A DNA stretch of 64,000 nucleotides from JAGQUL01 sp038212015 (GCA_038212015.1 JBBQUY010000004.1:1-64000), one strand, 5' to 3'. Counted from the stretch's first letter, positions 6,061 through 15,364 are shown. Numbers and translations are program-made. Notes: a model not told the origin generated them from the letters alone.

Positions 6061-7752
6061 TCAGCCGCCGATCGTACCCGCTGCGTCCTGCGGCGTGACC
6101 TCCGCGGGGGCTGCGGGCTTGTCCTGCTTGAGCAGCGACGAAGCCGTGAGGCCGAGCGCCGCGCCGCCGATGATGCCGGGCACCACGCCCAGGCCGCGCG
6201 CGCCGAATCCGAGCGCCGCGCCTGCAGCCGCACCACCGGCGACGGACATGCCGACGGTCTTCGCGTCGGGCATCGTCGCCGACAGGCCGAGGCCGATGCC
6301 GCCCATCGCCGCACCACCGAGCGCCGTGCCCGCCACGACGACGGCCGCCTTGGGGATGTGGAAGCGACCGAGCTGGAATCCGCTGTCCGGGATCATCTTC
6401 GACAGGCCCTTGAAGGCGCCGAAGCCACCAGCCGCCGCGCCGACGCCGGTCGCGCCGAACTTCACGATCGGGTCGATGTCCTTGTTGACCGCGTGCGCGT
6501 CCTTGGCATCGTTCATGAACTGCTGGAGCGGCAGTCGCGCCGAGCTGAGCACGCCGATGAGCGCCGCTGCGACGAGCGCGCCGCTTGCCGCGCGGTTGGC
6601 GACCGGGGTGTTGGCCGCGAACGGTGCGTACTTCGCCACCGCAGCGGCGGTGCCCACCGTGGCCGCAAGCGTTCCGACGCCGATCGCCGTCGCGGCGCCG
6701 GTACCGAATGCGGCCTGATCGGCCTGGAAGCTCTTCCAGCCCACGGCACCCGTGATCGCGGCGGCTGCCGCGCCCATGCCGAGTGCACCCTTGCCCTCGG
6801 TCATGAGGGCCCCGCGCATGATGCCGCTCTGACCGAGCACGCCCTTGGCGATCTCACCACCACCACGGATGGCGGATACGCCCTGTGCCGCTGGATGCGA
6901 CGACATGCCGAGCAGGCCACCCGCCACCGCGAGTGCGCCACCGCCGAGTATGCCCGCGGCGAGCAGGTCGCCGTGCATGCCACCGGCACGCTCGGCGTTG
7001 GAGTACCGCTTCTGCACGGCGTCGCGCATGCCCCACTGGTAGCCGAACGAGATGCCCTGCGTGGCGGGGCCGACCTCGTTGAAGTGATTGAAGGCACCGC
7101 GCGCGAAGCTGCCGATGCGATCTCCGGCGTTCGTGTCGACCTGCGGAGCCTGCACGTGCTCCTTGCCGATCTGCGACTCGCCGATCTTGATGGCCTTGCC
7201 GCCGAAGTGACCCGCGACGCCGCCCGCGAGGGCACCCAGGCCCGCGCTCACCGCAGCGATCTTGCCGCCGAAGCGCGTGCCGACGGCCGCGCCGCCGACG
7301 GCGCCACCGATGACGCCTGCCGCGGTACCGGCCGCGGCCAGGTGGCCGTCGTCCTGCGTGATCTCGATCGTCTTCTTGACGCCGACCGCCGCCGCGACGC
7401 CGAGCGCCGCGACGCCTGCAACGCGCCCGATGTTCTGCATGACGGCGGGCGACATGCCGCGCACGGCTGCCTGCTCGAGGCCGCTCGTCACTGCCGCGGA
7501 CTGGTTGGAGATCCCCGGAACCTTGAGGCCGCGCTGCATCCAGGCGACGCCGGCCGCGACCGGCAGTGCCACGCCGAGCGCGGTGCCGACGCCTGCACCT
7601 GCACGCTGTGTGTCGGAGTACGTGCGGCGGTACTTGTCACGCGCGTTGTAGCGATCGCTCGACATGCCGAACGTGACGTTCGCGTCGAGCATGTGACGAG
7701 TAGCGGTCGACGCAAACGTGAAAGGTGCGCCGATGGTCGAGCCGATGCCCAT
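6061..7752 (-). CDS. Large Gly/Ala-rich membrane-type protein, unknown
   Basis: This 563-residue protein starts MGIGSTIGAPFTFASTATRH and is built from repeated glycine-zipper-like hydrophobic stretches, for example GAGVGTALGVALPVAAGVAW and AAAGAALGFGARGLGV, separated by short polar loops. About ten or more such segments occur, so it is either polytopic or a membrane-inserted glycine-zipper protein. There is no classical signal peptide. The ATG follows an AAGGGA ribosome site. The last 40 residues are polar (KQDKPAAPAEVTPQD). I do not recognise a family. The small Gly-rich proteins at 18307 and 46497 (N-terminal part) have a similar flavour. Its neighbours do not suggest a role. Confidence 0.75.
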   Translation of the reverse strand: MGIGSTIGAPFTFASTATRHMLDANVTFGMSSDRYNARDKYRRTYSDTQRAGAGVGTALGVALPVAAGVAWMQRGLKVPGISNQSAAVTSGLEQAAVRGMSPAVMQNIGRVAGVAALGVAAAVGVKKTIEITQDDGHLAAAGTAAGVIGGAVGGAAVGTRFGGKIAAVSAGLGALAGGVAGHFGGKAIKIGESQIGKEHVQAPQVDTNAGDRIGSFARGAFNHFNEVGPATQGISFGYQWGMRDAVQKRYSNAERAGGMHGDLLAAGILGGGALAVAGGLLGMSSHPAAQGVSAIRGGGEIAKGVLGQSGIMRGALMTEGKGALGMGAAAAAITGAVGWKSFQADQAAFGTGAATAIGVGTLAATVGTAAAVAKYAPFAANTPVANRAASGALVAAALIGVLSSARLPLQQFMNDAKDAHAVNKDIDPIVKFGATGVGAAAGGFGAFKGLSKMIPDSGFQLGRFHIPKAAVVVAGTALGGAAMGGIGLGLSATMPDAKTVGMSVAGGAAAGAALGFGARGLGVVPGIIGGAALGLTASSLLKQDKPAAPAEVTPQDAAGTIGG

Positions 7753-7895
7753 GAGATGTCCCTTGTCTCACACTGTGCAGCAAGGCGTGTCCCGCGCCCG
7801 CTGCCGTCCCATCCATACTTCGGCCAGATCCCGGAACTCGTTGCAGGTCATTCGATGACGAACCATCGAGCAGGCCCGACCAGCGCCCGTTCGCG

Positions 7896-7901
7896 TAGCA
7901 T
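7896..7901 (+). promoter_or_regulatory. -10 box TAGCAT, leaderless start of liuB
   Basis: TAGCAT lies 7 nt before the ATG at 7909, with only CGCCCCC between, so there is no ribosome site. It fits the leaderless -10 pattern seen repeatedly in this window. Confidence 0.55.
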
Positions 7902-7908
7902 CGCCCCC

Positions 7909-9525
7909 ATGGGAACCCTGTCTGCGCCGATCGTCGACCATGCTGCCGGAACGTTCGCGGAGAACCGCGATGCCATGCAGGAACTCGTCACAGAGCTGCG
8001 TGAACGCCTTACGCACGCGCGCGCGGGTGGTGGGGAGAAGAGCGTCGAGCGGCATCGCTCGCGCGGCAAGCTCACCGCACGCGACCGCATCGACACGCTC
8101 GTGGATCCGGGCACGGCGTTCCTGGAGCTGTCGCCGCTTGCCGCGACCGGCGTCTACGACGACGAGCCCGCCAGCGCAGGGTTGGTGACCGGCATCGGTC
8201 AGGTGCGCGGGCGCCACGTCATGATCGTCGCCAACGATGCCACCGTGAAGGGCGGCACCTACTATCCGCTCACGGTGAAGAAGCACCTGCGCGCGCAGGA
8301 GATCGCGATGCAGAATCGCCTCCCCTGCATCTACCTCGTCGACTCAGGCGGAGCGTTTCTGCCGTTGCAGGCGGAGGTCTTCCCGGACCGCGACCACTTC
8401 GGCCGGATCTTCTACAACCAGGCGCAGATGAGCGCCGCCAGGATACCGCAGATCGCGAGCGTGATGGGCTCGTGCACCGCCGGTGGCGCGTACGTGCCCG
8501 CGATGAGCGACGAGACCGTCATCGTCGACAAGACCGGCACGATCTTCCTCGGCGGTCCGCCGCTCGTGAAGGCCGCCACCGGCGAGGACGTGACGGCCGA
8601 GGAGCTCGGTGGCGCGAAGGTCCACACGCAGATCTCCGGCGTCGCCGACCATTTCGCGCGCGACGACCACCACGCGCTCGGGATCGTGCGCGACATCGTC
8701 GAACACCTCGCGCTGCCACCGATCCAGACGCCGTGGGAGCGCTCGATCCCCGAGCCGCCGCTCTACGACACGAGCGAGATCGACGGCATCGTCAGCGCCA
8801 ATCCGCGCATCGCGTTCGACGTGCGCGACGTGATCGCCCGCCTGGTCGACGGCAGTCGCTTCCACGAGTTCAAGAAGGACTACGGCGACACGCTCGTGTG
8901 CGGGTTCGCCAACGTGTGGGGCTATCCCGTCGGGATCGTCGCCAACAACGGCATCCTCTTTTCCGAGAGCGCGCTCAAGGGGGCGCACTTCGTCGAGCTG
9001 TGCAGCCAGCGGAAGATCCCGTTGCTGTTCCTGCAGAACATCACCGGCTTCATGGTCGGCAAGGAGTACGAGCACGGCGGCATCGCGCGCGACGGCGCCA
9101 AGCTCGTGACGGCCGTCTCCTGCACCAGCGTGCCCAAGCTCACCGTCGTGATCGGCGGCAGCTACGGCGCCGGCAACTACGGCATGTGCGGTCGCGCGTT
9201 CAGCCCGCGCTTCCTGTACATGTGGCCGAACGCGAAGATCAGCGTGATGGGTGGCGAGCAGGCAGCGAACGTGCTGGCGACGGTCCGCGACATGGGCAAC
9301 GAAGCCAAGGGGCAGCCCGCGATGACCGACGAGGAGCGTGCGGCGTTCATGCAGCCGACCCTCGACAAGTACGAGACGGAGTCGAGCGCGTACTACTCGA
9401 CTGCTCGCATCTGGGACGACGGCATCGTCGAGCCGTCAGCCACGCGCGACGTGCTCGGCCTGTCACTTGCAGCGTGCGCGAACGCACCGATCGAACCGAC
9501 GCAGTTCGGCGTCTTCCGGATGTAG
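7909..9525 (+). CDS. liuB: Methylcrotonyl-CoA carboxylase beta (carboxyltransferase) subunit
   Basis: The 538-residue protein is an acyl-CoA carboxylase carboxyltransferase with both ClpP/crotonase halves. The N-half has RHRSRGKLTARDRIDTLVDP, VDSGGAFLPLQAEVFPD and GSCTAGGAYVPAMSDE. The C-half has NNGILFSESALKGAHFVELC and GGSYGAGNYGMCGRAFSPRF. These match the methylcrotonyl-CoA/geranyl-CoA branch and not propionyl-CoA carboxylase. Together with the biotin subunit at 10971 it carboxylates 3-methylcrotonyl-CoA in leucine breakdown. The frame is open far upstream, but the upstream part is an Arg/His-rich shadow; ATG 7909 starts the conserved sequence. It is separated from liuC by an antisense gene. 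Confidence 0.92.
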   Translation: MGTLSAPIVDHAAGTFAENRDAMQELVTELRERLTHARAGGGEKSVERHRSRGKLTARDRIDTLVDPGTAFLELSPLAATGVYDDEPASAGLVTGIGQVRGRHVMIVANDATVKGGTYYPLTVKKHLRAQEIAMQNRLPCIYLVDSGGAFLPLQAEVFPDRDHFGRIFYNQAQMSAARIPQIASVMGSCTAGGAYVPAMSDETVIVDKTGTIFLGGPPLVKAATGEDVTAEELGGAKVHTQISGVADHFARDDHHALGIVRDIVEHLALPPIQTPWERSIPEPPLYDTSEIDGIVSANPRIAFDVRDVIARLVDGSRFHEFKKDYGDTLVCGFANVWGYPVGIVANNGILFSESALKGAHFVELCSQRKIPLLFLQNITGFMVGKEYEHGGIARDGAKLVTAVSCTSVPKLTVVIGGSYGAGNYGMCGRAFSPRFLYMWPNAKISVMGGEQAANVLATVRDMGNEAKGQPAMTDEERAAFMQPTLDKYETESSAYYSTARIWDDGIVEPSATRDVLGLSLAACANAPIEPTQFGVFRM

Positions 9526-9593
9526 CCGCGTTCAGGCGAGCGGCGCTCGGTCGCGCGCGTAGGCGGCGACGACCACCGTACCGCCGCGCCGAG

Positions 9594-10064
9594 TCAGATG
9601 ACGGTGCCGCCGGACGGGACGATCGGGTGCCCCGCCTCGACCCATGCGCCCATGCCACCGTCGACGCTCACGACGTCGTCGACACCGCCGTCGCGCGCGG
9701 CACGCGCCGCCTGTTCGCTGCGATTTCCGGATCGACAGATGAACCACACGGGGCGATCCCCCGCCTGATCGGTGATCTCCGCGAGGCGCGAATCGACGTC
9801 TGCAAGCGGGATGTGGATGGCCTTCTCAGCGTGCCCTGCGTCCCATTCGCCCTTTTCGCGAACGTCGACGAGCAGCACCTCAACGCTGTCGGCTGCCGCG
9901 AACGCCTCGTCCACGTCGACCGTCGCGATGGGTTCGGCCGCGGGATCGGCGGCTGGAGCCGAATTTCGCGACCCTGCGTCGTCGTTGCCACACGCCGCGG
10001 CGCCAACGGCGAGGCCGAGGACAAGGAGCGACAGGACCAGAAATCGCGCGAGTCGGTCGAGCAT
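9594..10064 (-). CDS. Rhodanese-domain lipoprotein
   Basis: A 156-residue exported protein. Residues 1-24 form a signal sequence ending in a lipobox-like VGAAAC, so it is probably anchored to the outer face of the membrane by a lipidated Cys25. The rest is a single rhodanese domain: VLLVDVREKGEWDAGH, then IHIPLADV, then the active-site loop VWFICRSGNRS with the catalytic Cys. The CRSGNRS loop fits sulfur or persulfide transfer. The gene lies antisense between liuB and liuC. Longer frames upstream of the ATG at 10064 overlap liuC and are shadows. Its promoter is divergent from that of liuC. Confidence 0.85.
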   Translation of the reverse strand: MLDRLARFLVLSLLVLGLAVGAAACGNDDAGSRNSAPAADPAAEPIATVDVDEAFAAADSVEVLLVDVREKGEWDAGHAEKAIHIPLADVDSRLAEITDQAGDRPVWFICRSGNRSEQAARAARDGGVDDVVSVDGGMGAWVEAGHPIVPSGGTVI

Positions 10065-10071
10065 GACCACC

Positions 10072-10077
10072 ACGCTA
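10072..10077 (-). promoter_or_regulatory. -10 box TAGCGT, rhodanese lipoprotein
   Basis: Read on the minus strand, TAGCGT lies 7 nt upstream of the ATG at 10064, again leaving no room for a ribosome site. It is back to back with the liuC promoter 45 bp away. Confidence 0.5.
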
Positions 10078-10121
10078 GCACCGGATGCGCTCCCCTCGGC
10101 TGGATCAGGGCGTCGATCACG

Positions 10122-10127
10122 TAGGAT
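10122..10127 (+). promoter_or_regulatory. -10 box TAGGAT, liuC-liuD-liuE operon
   Basis: TAGGAT is followed by CGATCGC and the ATG at 10135, a leaderless arrangement. This promoter would drive liuC, liuD and liuE, which overlap one another. Confidence 0.6.
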
Positions 10128-10134
10128 CGATCGC

Positions 10135-10974
10135 ATGTCCCAGACCTTTGATTCCTTCCAGCACGTGCGCATCGAGCGCGACGGCCCTGTCACCAGCGTC
10201 GTGCTTGCACGACCGGAGGTCCGCAACGCGTTCGGACCGCGGCTCATCGAAGAGCTCGGTGCAGCATTCACGGAGCTGAGCCACGACCACGAGACCCGCG
10301 TCGTGATCCTGCGCGGCGACGGCCCGTCGTTCGGTGCCGGCGCGGACATCAACTGGATGCGCGAGTCCGCGTCGTACACACGCCAGGAGAACGTCGACGA
10401 TGCCACGCGGCTCGCGCTCATGCTCGAGGCGGTCAAGCGCTGTGACAAGCCCGTCGTGTGCCGCGTGCACGGACACGCGATCGGTGGCGCGATCGGCCTG
10501 CTCGTGACGAGCGACTACGTCGTGGCGTCCGACGACACGGTGTTCGCGTTCAGCGAGGTCAAGCTCGGCATCGTTCCCGCAGTGATCAGCCCCTTCGTGC
10601 TGCGACGCATCGGCCTGAGCCACGCGCGCGCGCTGTTCATCACCGGCGAGCGCTTCACCGCCGACCGCGCCGAGCGGATGGGCCTCGCACATGTGATCTG
10701 CCCGGAAGCGGAGCTCGACGAGCAGGTGCAGCGAGTGGTCGATGAGCTGCTCACTGCGGCCCCGGGCGCCGTCGCCGTCGCCAAGCACCTCGCGTCCGAA
10801 GTCGCCTATCGAGATCCACGCGACGTGATGATGCACACCGCCGAGACGATCGCGTCCAAGCGCACCGACCCCGAGGGCCAGGAAGGCCTGAGCGCGTTCC
10901 TGGAAAAGCGCAAGCCGGCGTGGATGGACGAGGCACACGAGCCGGCATGGCTCGCCGGGGCGGCCAAGCGATGA
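10135..10974 (+). CDS. liuC: Methylglutaconyl-CoA hydratase (enoyl-CoA hydratase family)
   Basis: The 279-residue crotonase-fold protein has the oxyanion-hole segments FGAGADI (residues 66-72) and HAIGGAIGL (114-122), and the catalytic-side FSEVKLGIVPAVIS with Glu141. The first crotonase glutamate is replaced by Gly, while the second is kept. This pattern and the PAVISPFV motif are typical of the LiuC branch next to methylcrotonyl-CoA carboxylase genes. It hydrates 3-methylglutaconyl-CoA to HMG-CoA. Its stop overlaps the start of liuD by 4 nt. Confidence 0.88.
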   Translation: MSQTFDSFQHVRIERDGPVTSVVLARPEVRNAFGPRLIEELGAAFTELSHDHETRVVILRGDGPSFGAGADINWMRESASYTRQENVDDATRLALMLEAVKRCDKPVVCRVHGHAIGGAIGLLVTSDYVVASDDTVFAFSEVKLGIVPAVISPFVLRRIGLSHARALFITGERFTADRAERMGLAHVICPEAELDEQVQRVVDELLTAAPGAVAVAKHLASEVAYRDPRDVMMHTAETIASKRTDPEGQEGLSAFLEKRKPAWMDEAHEPAWLAGAAKR

Positions 10975-12815
10975 CGGCGGAGCGATCCGTCACGCGTGTG
11001 CTCGTTGCCAACCGCGGCGAGATCGCGGTGCGCATCATCCGCGCATGTCACGCACTCGGCATCGAGGCGGTCGCCGTCTACTCCGACGCGGACGCCACCG
11101 CGACGCACGTGCAGCTCGCCGACCACGCCGTACGCATCGGTCCCGAGAACGCACGCGAGAGCTACCTCGACATCGGCCGCGTGCTCGACGCCGCGCGCGA
11201 GAGCGGCGCGGACGCGGTGCATCCGGGCTACGGATTCCTGAGCGAGAACGCGACGTTCGTCGACCGCTGTGTCGAGGCGGGGCTGACGTTCGTCGGCCCG
11301 AGCGGCGACGCGATGCGCGCGCTCGGTGACAAGGCGCGCGCCAAGCAGGTCGCCGAGCAGGCGGACGTGCCGACGGTGCCGGAGTGGGCGCCCGATGCGG
11401 TGCCGGCAGATGCGTATCCGGTGCTCGTGAAGGCAGCGGCCGGTGGCGGCGGTCGTGGCATGCGGCGCGTCGAGTCGCCCGAGGAGCTGCCGGGAGCGCT
11501 CGAGAGCGCGGCGCGCGAGGCGGCCGCCGGATTCGGCGACGATACGCTCATCGTCGAGAAGCTCGTGTCGGGCGCGCGCCATGTCGAGGTGCAGCTGCTC
11601 GCCGACTCCCACGGCAATCGCCTGTACGTGGGCGACCGTGACTGCTCGCTGCAGCGTCGGCACCAGAAGGTCGTCGAGGAAGCTCCGGCCCCGGGCCTGC
11701 CGCACACGCTGCGCATGGCGATGGGCGAGGCCGTCGTTCGCCTTGCCGAAGCTGCCGGATACGAGAACGCCGGCACCGCCGAGTTCCTCGTGGATGGCAA
11801 CGGACGCTTCTACTTCCTCGAACTCAACGCACGCCTGCAGGTCGAGCACCCGGTCACGGAGGAGGCTTTCGGCCTGGACCTGGCGCAGTGGCAGCTGCGC
11901 ATCGCGCGCGGTGAGCAGCTCACCGTTCGCCAGGACGAACTCGTCGTGCACGCGCACGCGATCGAGGCGCGCCTGTATGCCGAGGATCCGGTGACGTTCC
12001 TGCCGACGGGTGGCGAGGTCGTGCGGCTGCATCTGCCCGAGCGCGACGGCATCCGCATCGATCACGCACTGGCCGAGGGCCAACGCATTTCGCTCGCCTA
12101 CGACCCGCTGCTTGCCAAGGTGATCGCCACGGGCGGCACGCGCGAGGAAGCGCGTCGACGACTGCTGAGTGCGCTGCGCGAGCTGTCGCTGCTTGGCGCG
12201 GTCACGAACGCCGCACTGTTGCGCCACGCCCTGGAACTGCCCGAGTTCGCCGCCGCGACGCATGACACGTCGACGCTCGAGTCGAACCTGCTCGAGGCAG
12301 CATCGGTCGAACCGCCTGCCGAGTTCATCGCGGCGGCGCGGCGCGCGGTCGTGCAGTCGGCCGGTGAGGACCGCGTGACAGGTGCGGTGGATCCGTTCCG
12401 TGCGATCGGTGCCTGGCGCGTGGCGGGCCTGCGCGGCGACACCATCGACGAGGCGACCATCGTGTCGAGCGAGGAACCGCCGGTGCGCGCCGTCGAACGC
12501 GGGGACCGGCTGTGGTTCTCCGCGGGCGGGGTGACGTGGGACGTGCCGCGCAGTTCGATCGCGGCGCGCTCGGGGCCGGGCAGCCTCGACGCCGCTGGCG
12601 ATCACGCCGAGCTCACCGCGCCGATGCCGGGCACGGTCATCCAGGCCGTCGCGGCGGGCACCGAGGTCGTGGCAGGCCAGCCGGTCGTCGTGCTCGAGGC
12701 GATGAAGATGGAGAACGCGATCGCCGCGCCGTTTGACGGTCGGGTCGAGTCGGTCGGCTGCGCGGTCGGCGACCTGGTCGCCAAGGGAACCATCCTTGCC
12801 GAGGTCGTGCGCTGA
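10971..12815 (+). CDS. liuD: Methylcrotonyl-CoA carboxylase alpha (biotin) subunit
   Basis: The 614-residue protein has the biotin carboxylase domain at the N-terminus: VLVANRGEIAVRIIRA, HPGYGFLSEN, ATP-grasp glycine loop AAAGGGGRGMR and RDCSLQRRHQKVVEEAPAP, then LNARLQVEHPVTE. The C-terminal biotin carrier domain has EAMKMEN with the biotinylated Lys579. It forms carboxybiotin that LiuB uses on 3-methylcrotonyl-CoA. The ATG at 10971 overlaps the liuC stop (ATGA) and the TGA overlaps the liuE start (TGATG). A very long antisense frame in this region is a codon-bias shadow. Confidence 0.93.
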   Translation: MTAERSVTRVLVANRGEIAVRIIRACHALGIEAVAVYSDADATATHVQLADHAVRIGPENARESYLDIGRVLDAARESGADAVHPGYGFLSENATFVDRCVEAGLTFVGPSGDAMRALGDKARAKQVAEQADVPTVPEWAPDAVPADAYPVLVKAAAGGGGRGMRRVESPEELPGALESAAREAAAGFGDDTLIVEKLVSGARHVEVQLLADSHGNRLYVGDRDCSLQRRHQKVVEEAPAPGLPHTLRMAMGEAVVRLAEAAGYENAGTAEFLVDGNGRFYFLELNARLQVEHPVTEEAFGLDLAQWQLRIARGEQLTVRQDELVVHAHAIEARLYAEDPVTFLPTGGEVVRLHLPERDGIRIDHALAEGQRISLAYDPLLAKVIATGGTREEARRRLLSALRELSLLGAVTNAALLRHALELPEFAAATHDTSTLESNLLEAASVEPPAEFIAAARRAVVQSAGEDRVTGAVDPFRAIGAWRVAGLRGDTIDEATIVSSEEPPVRAVERGDRLWFSAGGVTWDVPRSSIAARSGPGSLDAAGDHAELTAPMPGTVIQAVAAGTEVVAGQPVVVLEAMKMENAIAAPFDGRVESVGCAVGDLVAKGTILAEVVR

Positions 12816-13732
12816 TGCAGCTGCCTGATCGCGTGACGATCGTCGAGGTCGGTCCGCGTGACGGGCTGCAGACCGAGTCGACGCTCGTGCCGACGGCGAC
12901 GAAGGTCACCCTCGTCGAGCGGCTCGCCGCGACCGGGCTTCGTCACCTCGAAGCGACGAGCTTCGTCAATCCGAAGGCGGTGCCGCAGCTTGCCGACGCG
13001 TCGGAGGTGCTGACCGCCATCGAGCGCGTCGACGGCGTGACGTATCCCGTCCTCGTGCCCAACGAGCGCGGCTATGACGACGCACTCGCCGCGGGCGCGA
13101 CGAGCATCAGCGTGTTCACCGCGGCCAGCGAGTCCTTCACGCGCCGCAACGTGAACGCCACGATCGCGGAGTCGATCGAGCGCTTCCGCCCGATCCTCGC
13201 GCGCGCTGCCAGCGACGGCATCCACGTGCGCGGCTACGTCTCCACCGCATGGGGCTGCCCGTTCGAAGGACCGATCGCGCCCGCGGCGGTCCACGACGTC
13301 GTGCAGCGACTCGCCGACCTGGGCGTTGCCGACGTGTCGATCGGCGACACGATCGGCGTCGCGGTACCCGCCGAGATCGAGCCGGTGATGGGACCGCTGC
13401 TCGAATTCGATGCCGACCTGCGCCTCGCACTGCACCTGCATGACACACGCGGCGCCGCGCTCGCGAACGCCTGGGCCGGCCTTCAGCTCGGCATCGAGAC
13501 CTTCGACGCGTCCGTCGCGGGTCTCGGTGGCTGCCCGTTCGCGCCGGGCGCGACCGGCAACGTCGCCACCGAGGACCTCGTCTGGATGCTGCACCGCTGC
13601 GGCATCGAGACCGGCATCGATCTCGATGCGCTCATCGACGTCGCGCGATGGATCACGTCGGAGCTCGACCGTCCGGTCAGCGGTCACGTCACTGGTCCAC
13701 GCGTCTGGCCGTGGAGCGGCAATACCGCCTAG
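12815..13732 (+). CDS. liuE: Hydroxymethylglutaryl-CoA lyase
   Basis: This 305-residue TIM-barrel protein opens with VTIVEVGPRDGLQTE, the metal and substrate motif of HMG-CoA lyase. It then has ATSFVNPKAVPQLADA and the catalytic-cysteine loop GLGGCPFAPGATGNVATED with Cys240. The HLHDTRG motif supplies metal-binding histidines. It cleaves HMG-CoA to acetoacetate and acetyl-CoA, the last step of leucine degradation. It is coupled to liuD by TGATG and is the last gene of the operon. An isovaleryl-CoA dehydrogenase (liuA) is not in the cluster; one of the two acyl-CoA dehydrogenases elsewhere in the window could fill that step. Confidence 0.93.
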   Translation: MQLPDRVTIVEVGPRDGLQTESTLVPTATKVTLVERLAATGLRHLEATSFVNPKAVPQLADASEVLTAIERVDGVTYPVLVPNERGYDDALAAGATSISVFTAASESFTRRNVNATIAESIERFRPILARAASDGIHVRGYVSTAWGCPFEGPIAPAAVHDVVQRLADLGVADVSIGDTIGVAVPAEIEPVMGPLLEFDADLRLALHLHDTRGAALANAWAGLQLGIETFDASVAGLGGCPFAPGATGNVATEDLVWMLHRCGIETGIDLDALIDVARWITSELDRPVSGHVTGPRVWPWSGNTA

Positions 13733-13831
13733 GCGGGAGCACGGCGCAGGTCGGCCACGACTGCGGCCGCCCACCGCCACTCACGCCGCGTCGGCTCGCT
13801 CCGAGGTCTGCGAACCGCTGCAATTCGGAGC

Positions 13832-15364
13832 ATGATCACGCTCTCGCGCACGCACGCGCCCACCACGCCCGCCACTGAGGCATATGCCGCGTCCCCGAAC
13901 ACGCCTCCGGCGGCGGGCATTCCCGTCAACGACATGCATTCAGAACTGTCGGCGACGAAGGTGCGGCGCATCGTCGAGGTCACCTCCACCGCGGACGTGC
14001 AGCAGGCGGTGCGCGCCGCCGCACGTGACGGGCTGCCGGTTGCGATCAGCGGAGGTCGTCACTCGATGGGTGGGCAGCAGTTCGTGACGGACGGCGTGCT
14101 GCTGGACACCCGATCCCTCAACAAGCCGCTCGCCTTCGATCCGGACCGAGGCACGGTCACGGTGCAGGCCGGCATCCAGTGGCCCGAGCTCATGAAGTAT
14201 CTCGACGACGAGCCGCGAAACAGCGTCGACGATGCGGCGGGCACCGACCACCGCTGGGGGATCCGCCAGAAGCAGACGGGCGCCGACCGCCTGTCGATCG
14301 GCGGGGCGATCGCGTCCAACATCCATGGTCGTGGCCTGCTCATGAAGCCGTTCATCGACGACGTGGAGAGCTTCAAGCTCGTCGATGCGGACGGTGAGGT
14401 CAAGCAGGTCAGCCGCACCGAGAACGCCGACCTGTTCCGACACGTCGTCGGTGGCTACGGGCTCTTTGGCGTCGTCACCGAGGCGACGATCCGCCTGGCG
14501 CCGCGCCAGCAGCTCGAACGATCCGTGTCCGTCGTGGGTGTCGACGACCTCATGACGCAGATGCAGTCGCGCATCGATGCCGGCGCGGAATTCGGCGACT
14601 TCCAGTTCTCGATCGATTCGAAGTCGCCCGATTTCCTGCAGCGCGGCGTGCTGTCCACGTACGCGCCGGTCGAGGATCCCGAACCGATCCCCGCCGACCA
14701 GAAGCAGCTGTCCGGCGAGCAGTGGACGAAGCTCATGCACCTCGCCCACACCGACAAGTCGACAGCGTTCGATCTGTACGCCAAGCACTACCTGGGCACC
14801 GACGGGCAGCGTTACTGGAGCGATTCGCACCAGATGGCCAACTACACCGACGGCTATCACCACGCACTCGACAAGGCGATCGGCTCTCCGCACAAGGCGT
14901 CGGAGATGATCAGCGAGCTGTACGTGCCTCGCGAGCAGCTCGCAGACTTCATGAAGGCAGCCGCCGTCGGATTGAAGGAGCGCGACGCGAACGTCATCTA
15001 CGGCACCGTGCGGCTCATCAAGCAGGACGACGAGTCCGCGCTCGCGTGGGCGCGCAAGCCGTGGGCCAGCGTGATCTTCAACCTCCACACGGAACACACG
15101 CCCGACGGCATCGCCAAGTCACAGGAGCAGTTCCGCCACCTCATCGACCTGGCCGCCGAACGCGGGGGCAGCTACTACCTGACGTACCATCGCTGGGCCG
15201 ACAAGGACCAGGTGCAGCGAGCCCATCCGGCGCTCGAGGGCGTACTGGCGAAGAAACTCCAATACGACCCGCAGGAGCGCTTCCAGAGCGACTGGTACCG
15301 CCACTACCGCGAGATGTTCGGCCCGACCAGCGACTCGACGAAGGGCGCAGCGCTGGTCGCCTGA
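13832..15364 (+). CDS. FAD-binding PCMH-type oxidoreductase
   Basis: A 510-residue flavoprotein with the FAD_binding_4 layout: VQQAVRAAARDGLPVAISGG, then RHSMGGQQF where the His could hold the 8-alpha flavin linkage, VQAGIQWPELMKYL, and LSIGGAIASNIHGRG followed by GGYGLFGVVTEATIRL. The C-terminal half resembles the substrate cap of alditol oxidase-like and sugar-lactone oxidase-like enzymes and ends WYRHYREMFGP. The 34 residues before MHSELSATKVRRIVEV are low in conservation, so the true start may be ATG 13934; ATG 13832 is the first available. Substrate unknown. It runs convergent with the next gene, 4 bp away. Confidence 0.8.
   Translation: MITLSRTHAPTTPATEAYAASPNTPPAAGIPVNDMHSELSATKVRRIVEVTSTADVQQAVRAAARDGLPVAISGGRHSMGGQQFVTDGVLLDTRSLNKPLAFDPDRGTVTVQAGIQWPELMKYLDDEPRNSVDDAAGTDHRWGIRQKQTGADRLSIGGAIASNIHGRGLLMKPFIDDVESFKLVDADGEVKQVSRTENADLFRHVVGGYGLFGVVTEATIRLAPRQQLERSVSVVGVDDLMTQMQSRIDAGAEFGDFQFSIDSKSPDFLQRGVLSTYAPVEDPEPIPADQKQLSGEQWTKLMHLAHTDKSTAFDLYAKHYLGTDGQRYWSDSHQMANYTDGYHHALDKAIGSPHKASEMISELYVPREQLADFMKAAAVGLKERDANVIYGTVRLIKQDDESALAWARKPWASVIFNLHTEHTPDGIAKSQEQFRHLIDLAAERGGSYYLTYHRWADKDQVQRAHPALEGVLAKKLQYDPQERFQSDWYRHYREMFGPTSDSTKGAALVA

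Noticed and set aside
6358..7908. Long N-terminal extension of liuB
   Set aside because: The frame is open upstream, but the sequence is a shadow of the antisense 6061 gene; conserved carboxyltransferase sequence begins at ATG 7909 behind a -10 box.
10806..12605. Minus-strand frame of 599 codons antisense to liuD
   Set aside because: It is rich in Arg, His and Ala with no domain, mirrors the GC-rich third positions of liuD, and overlaps a fully supported biotin carboxylase.
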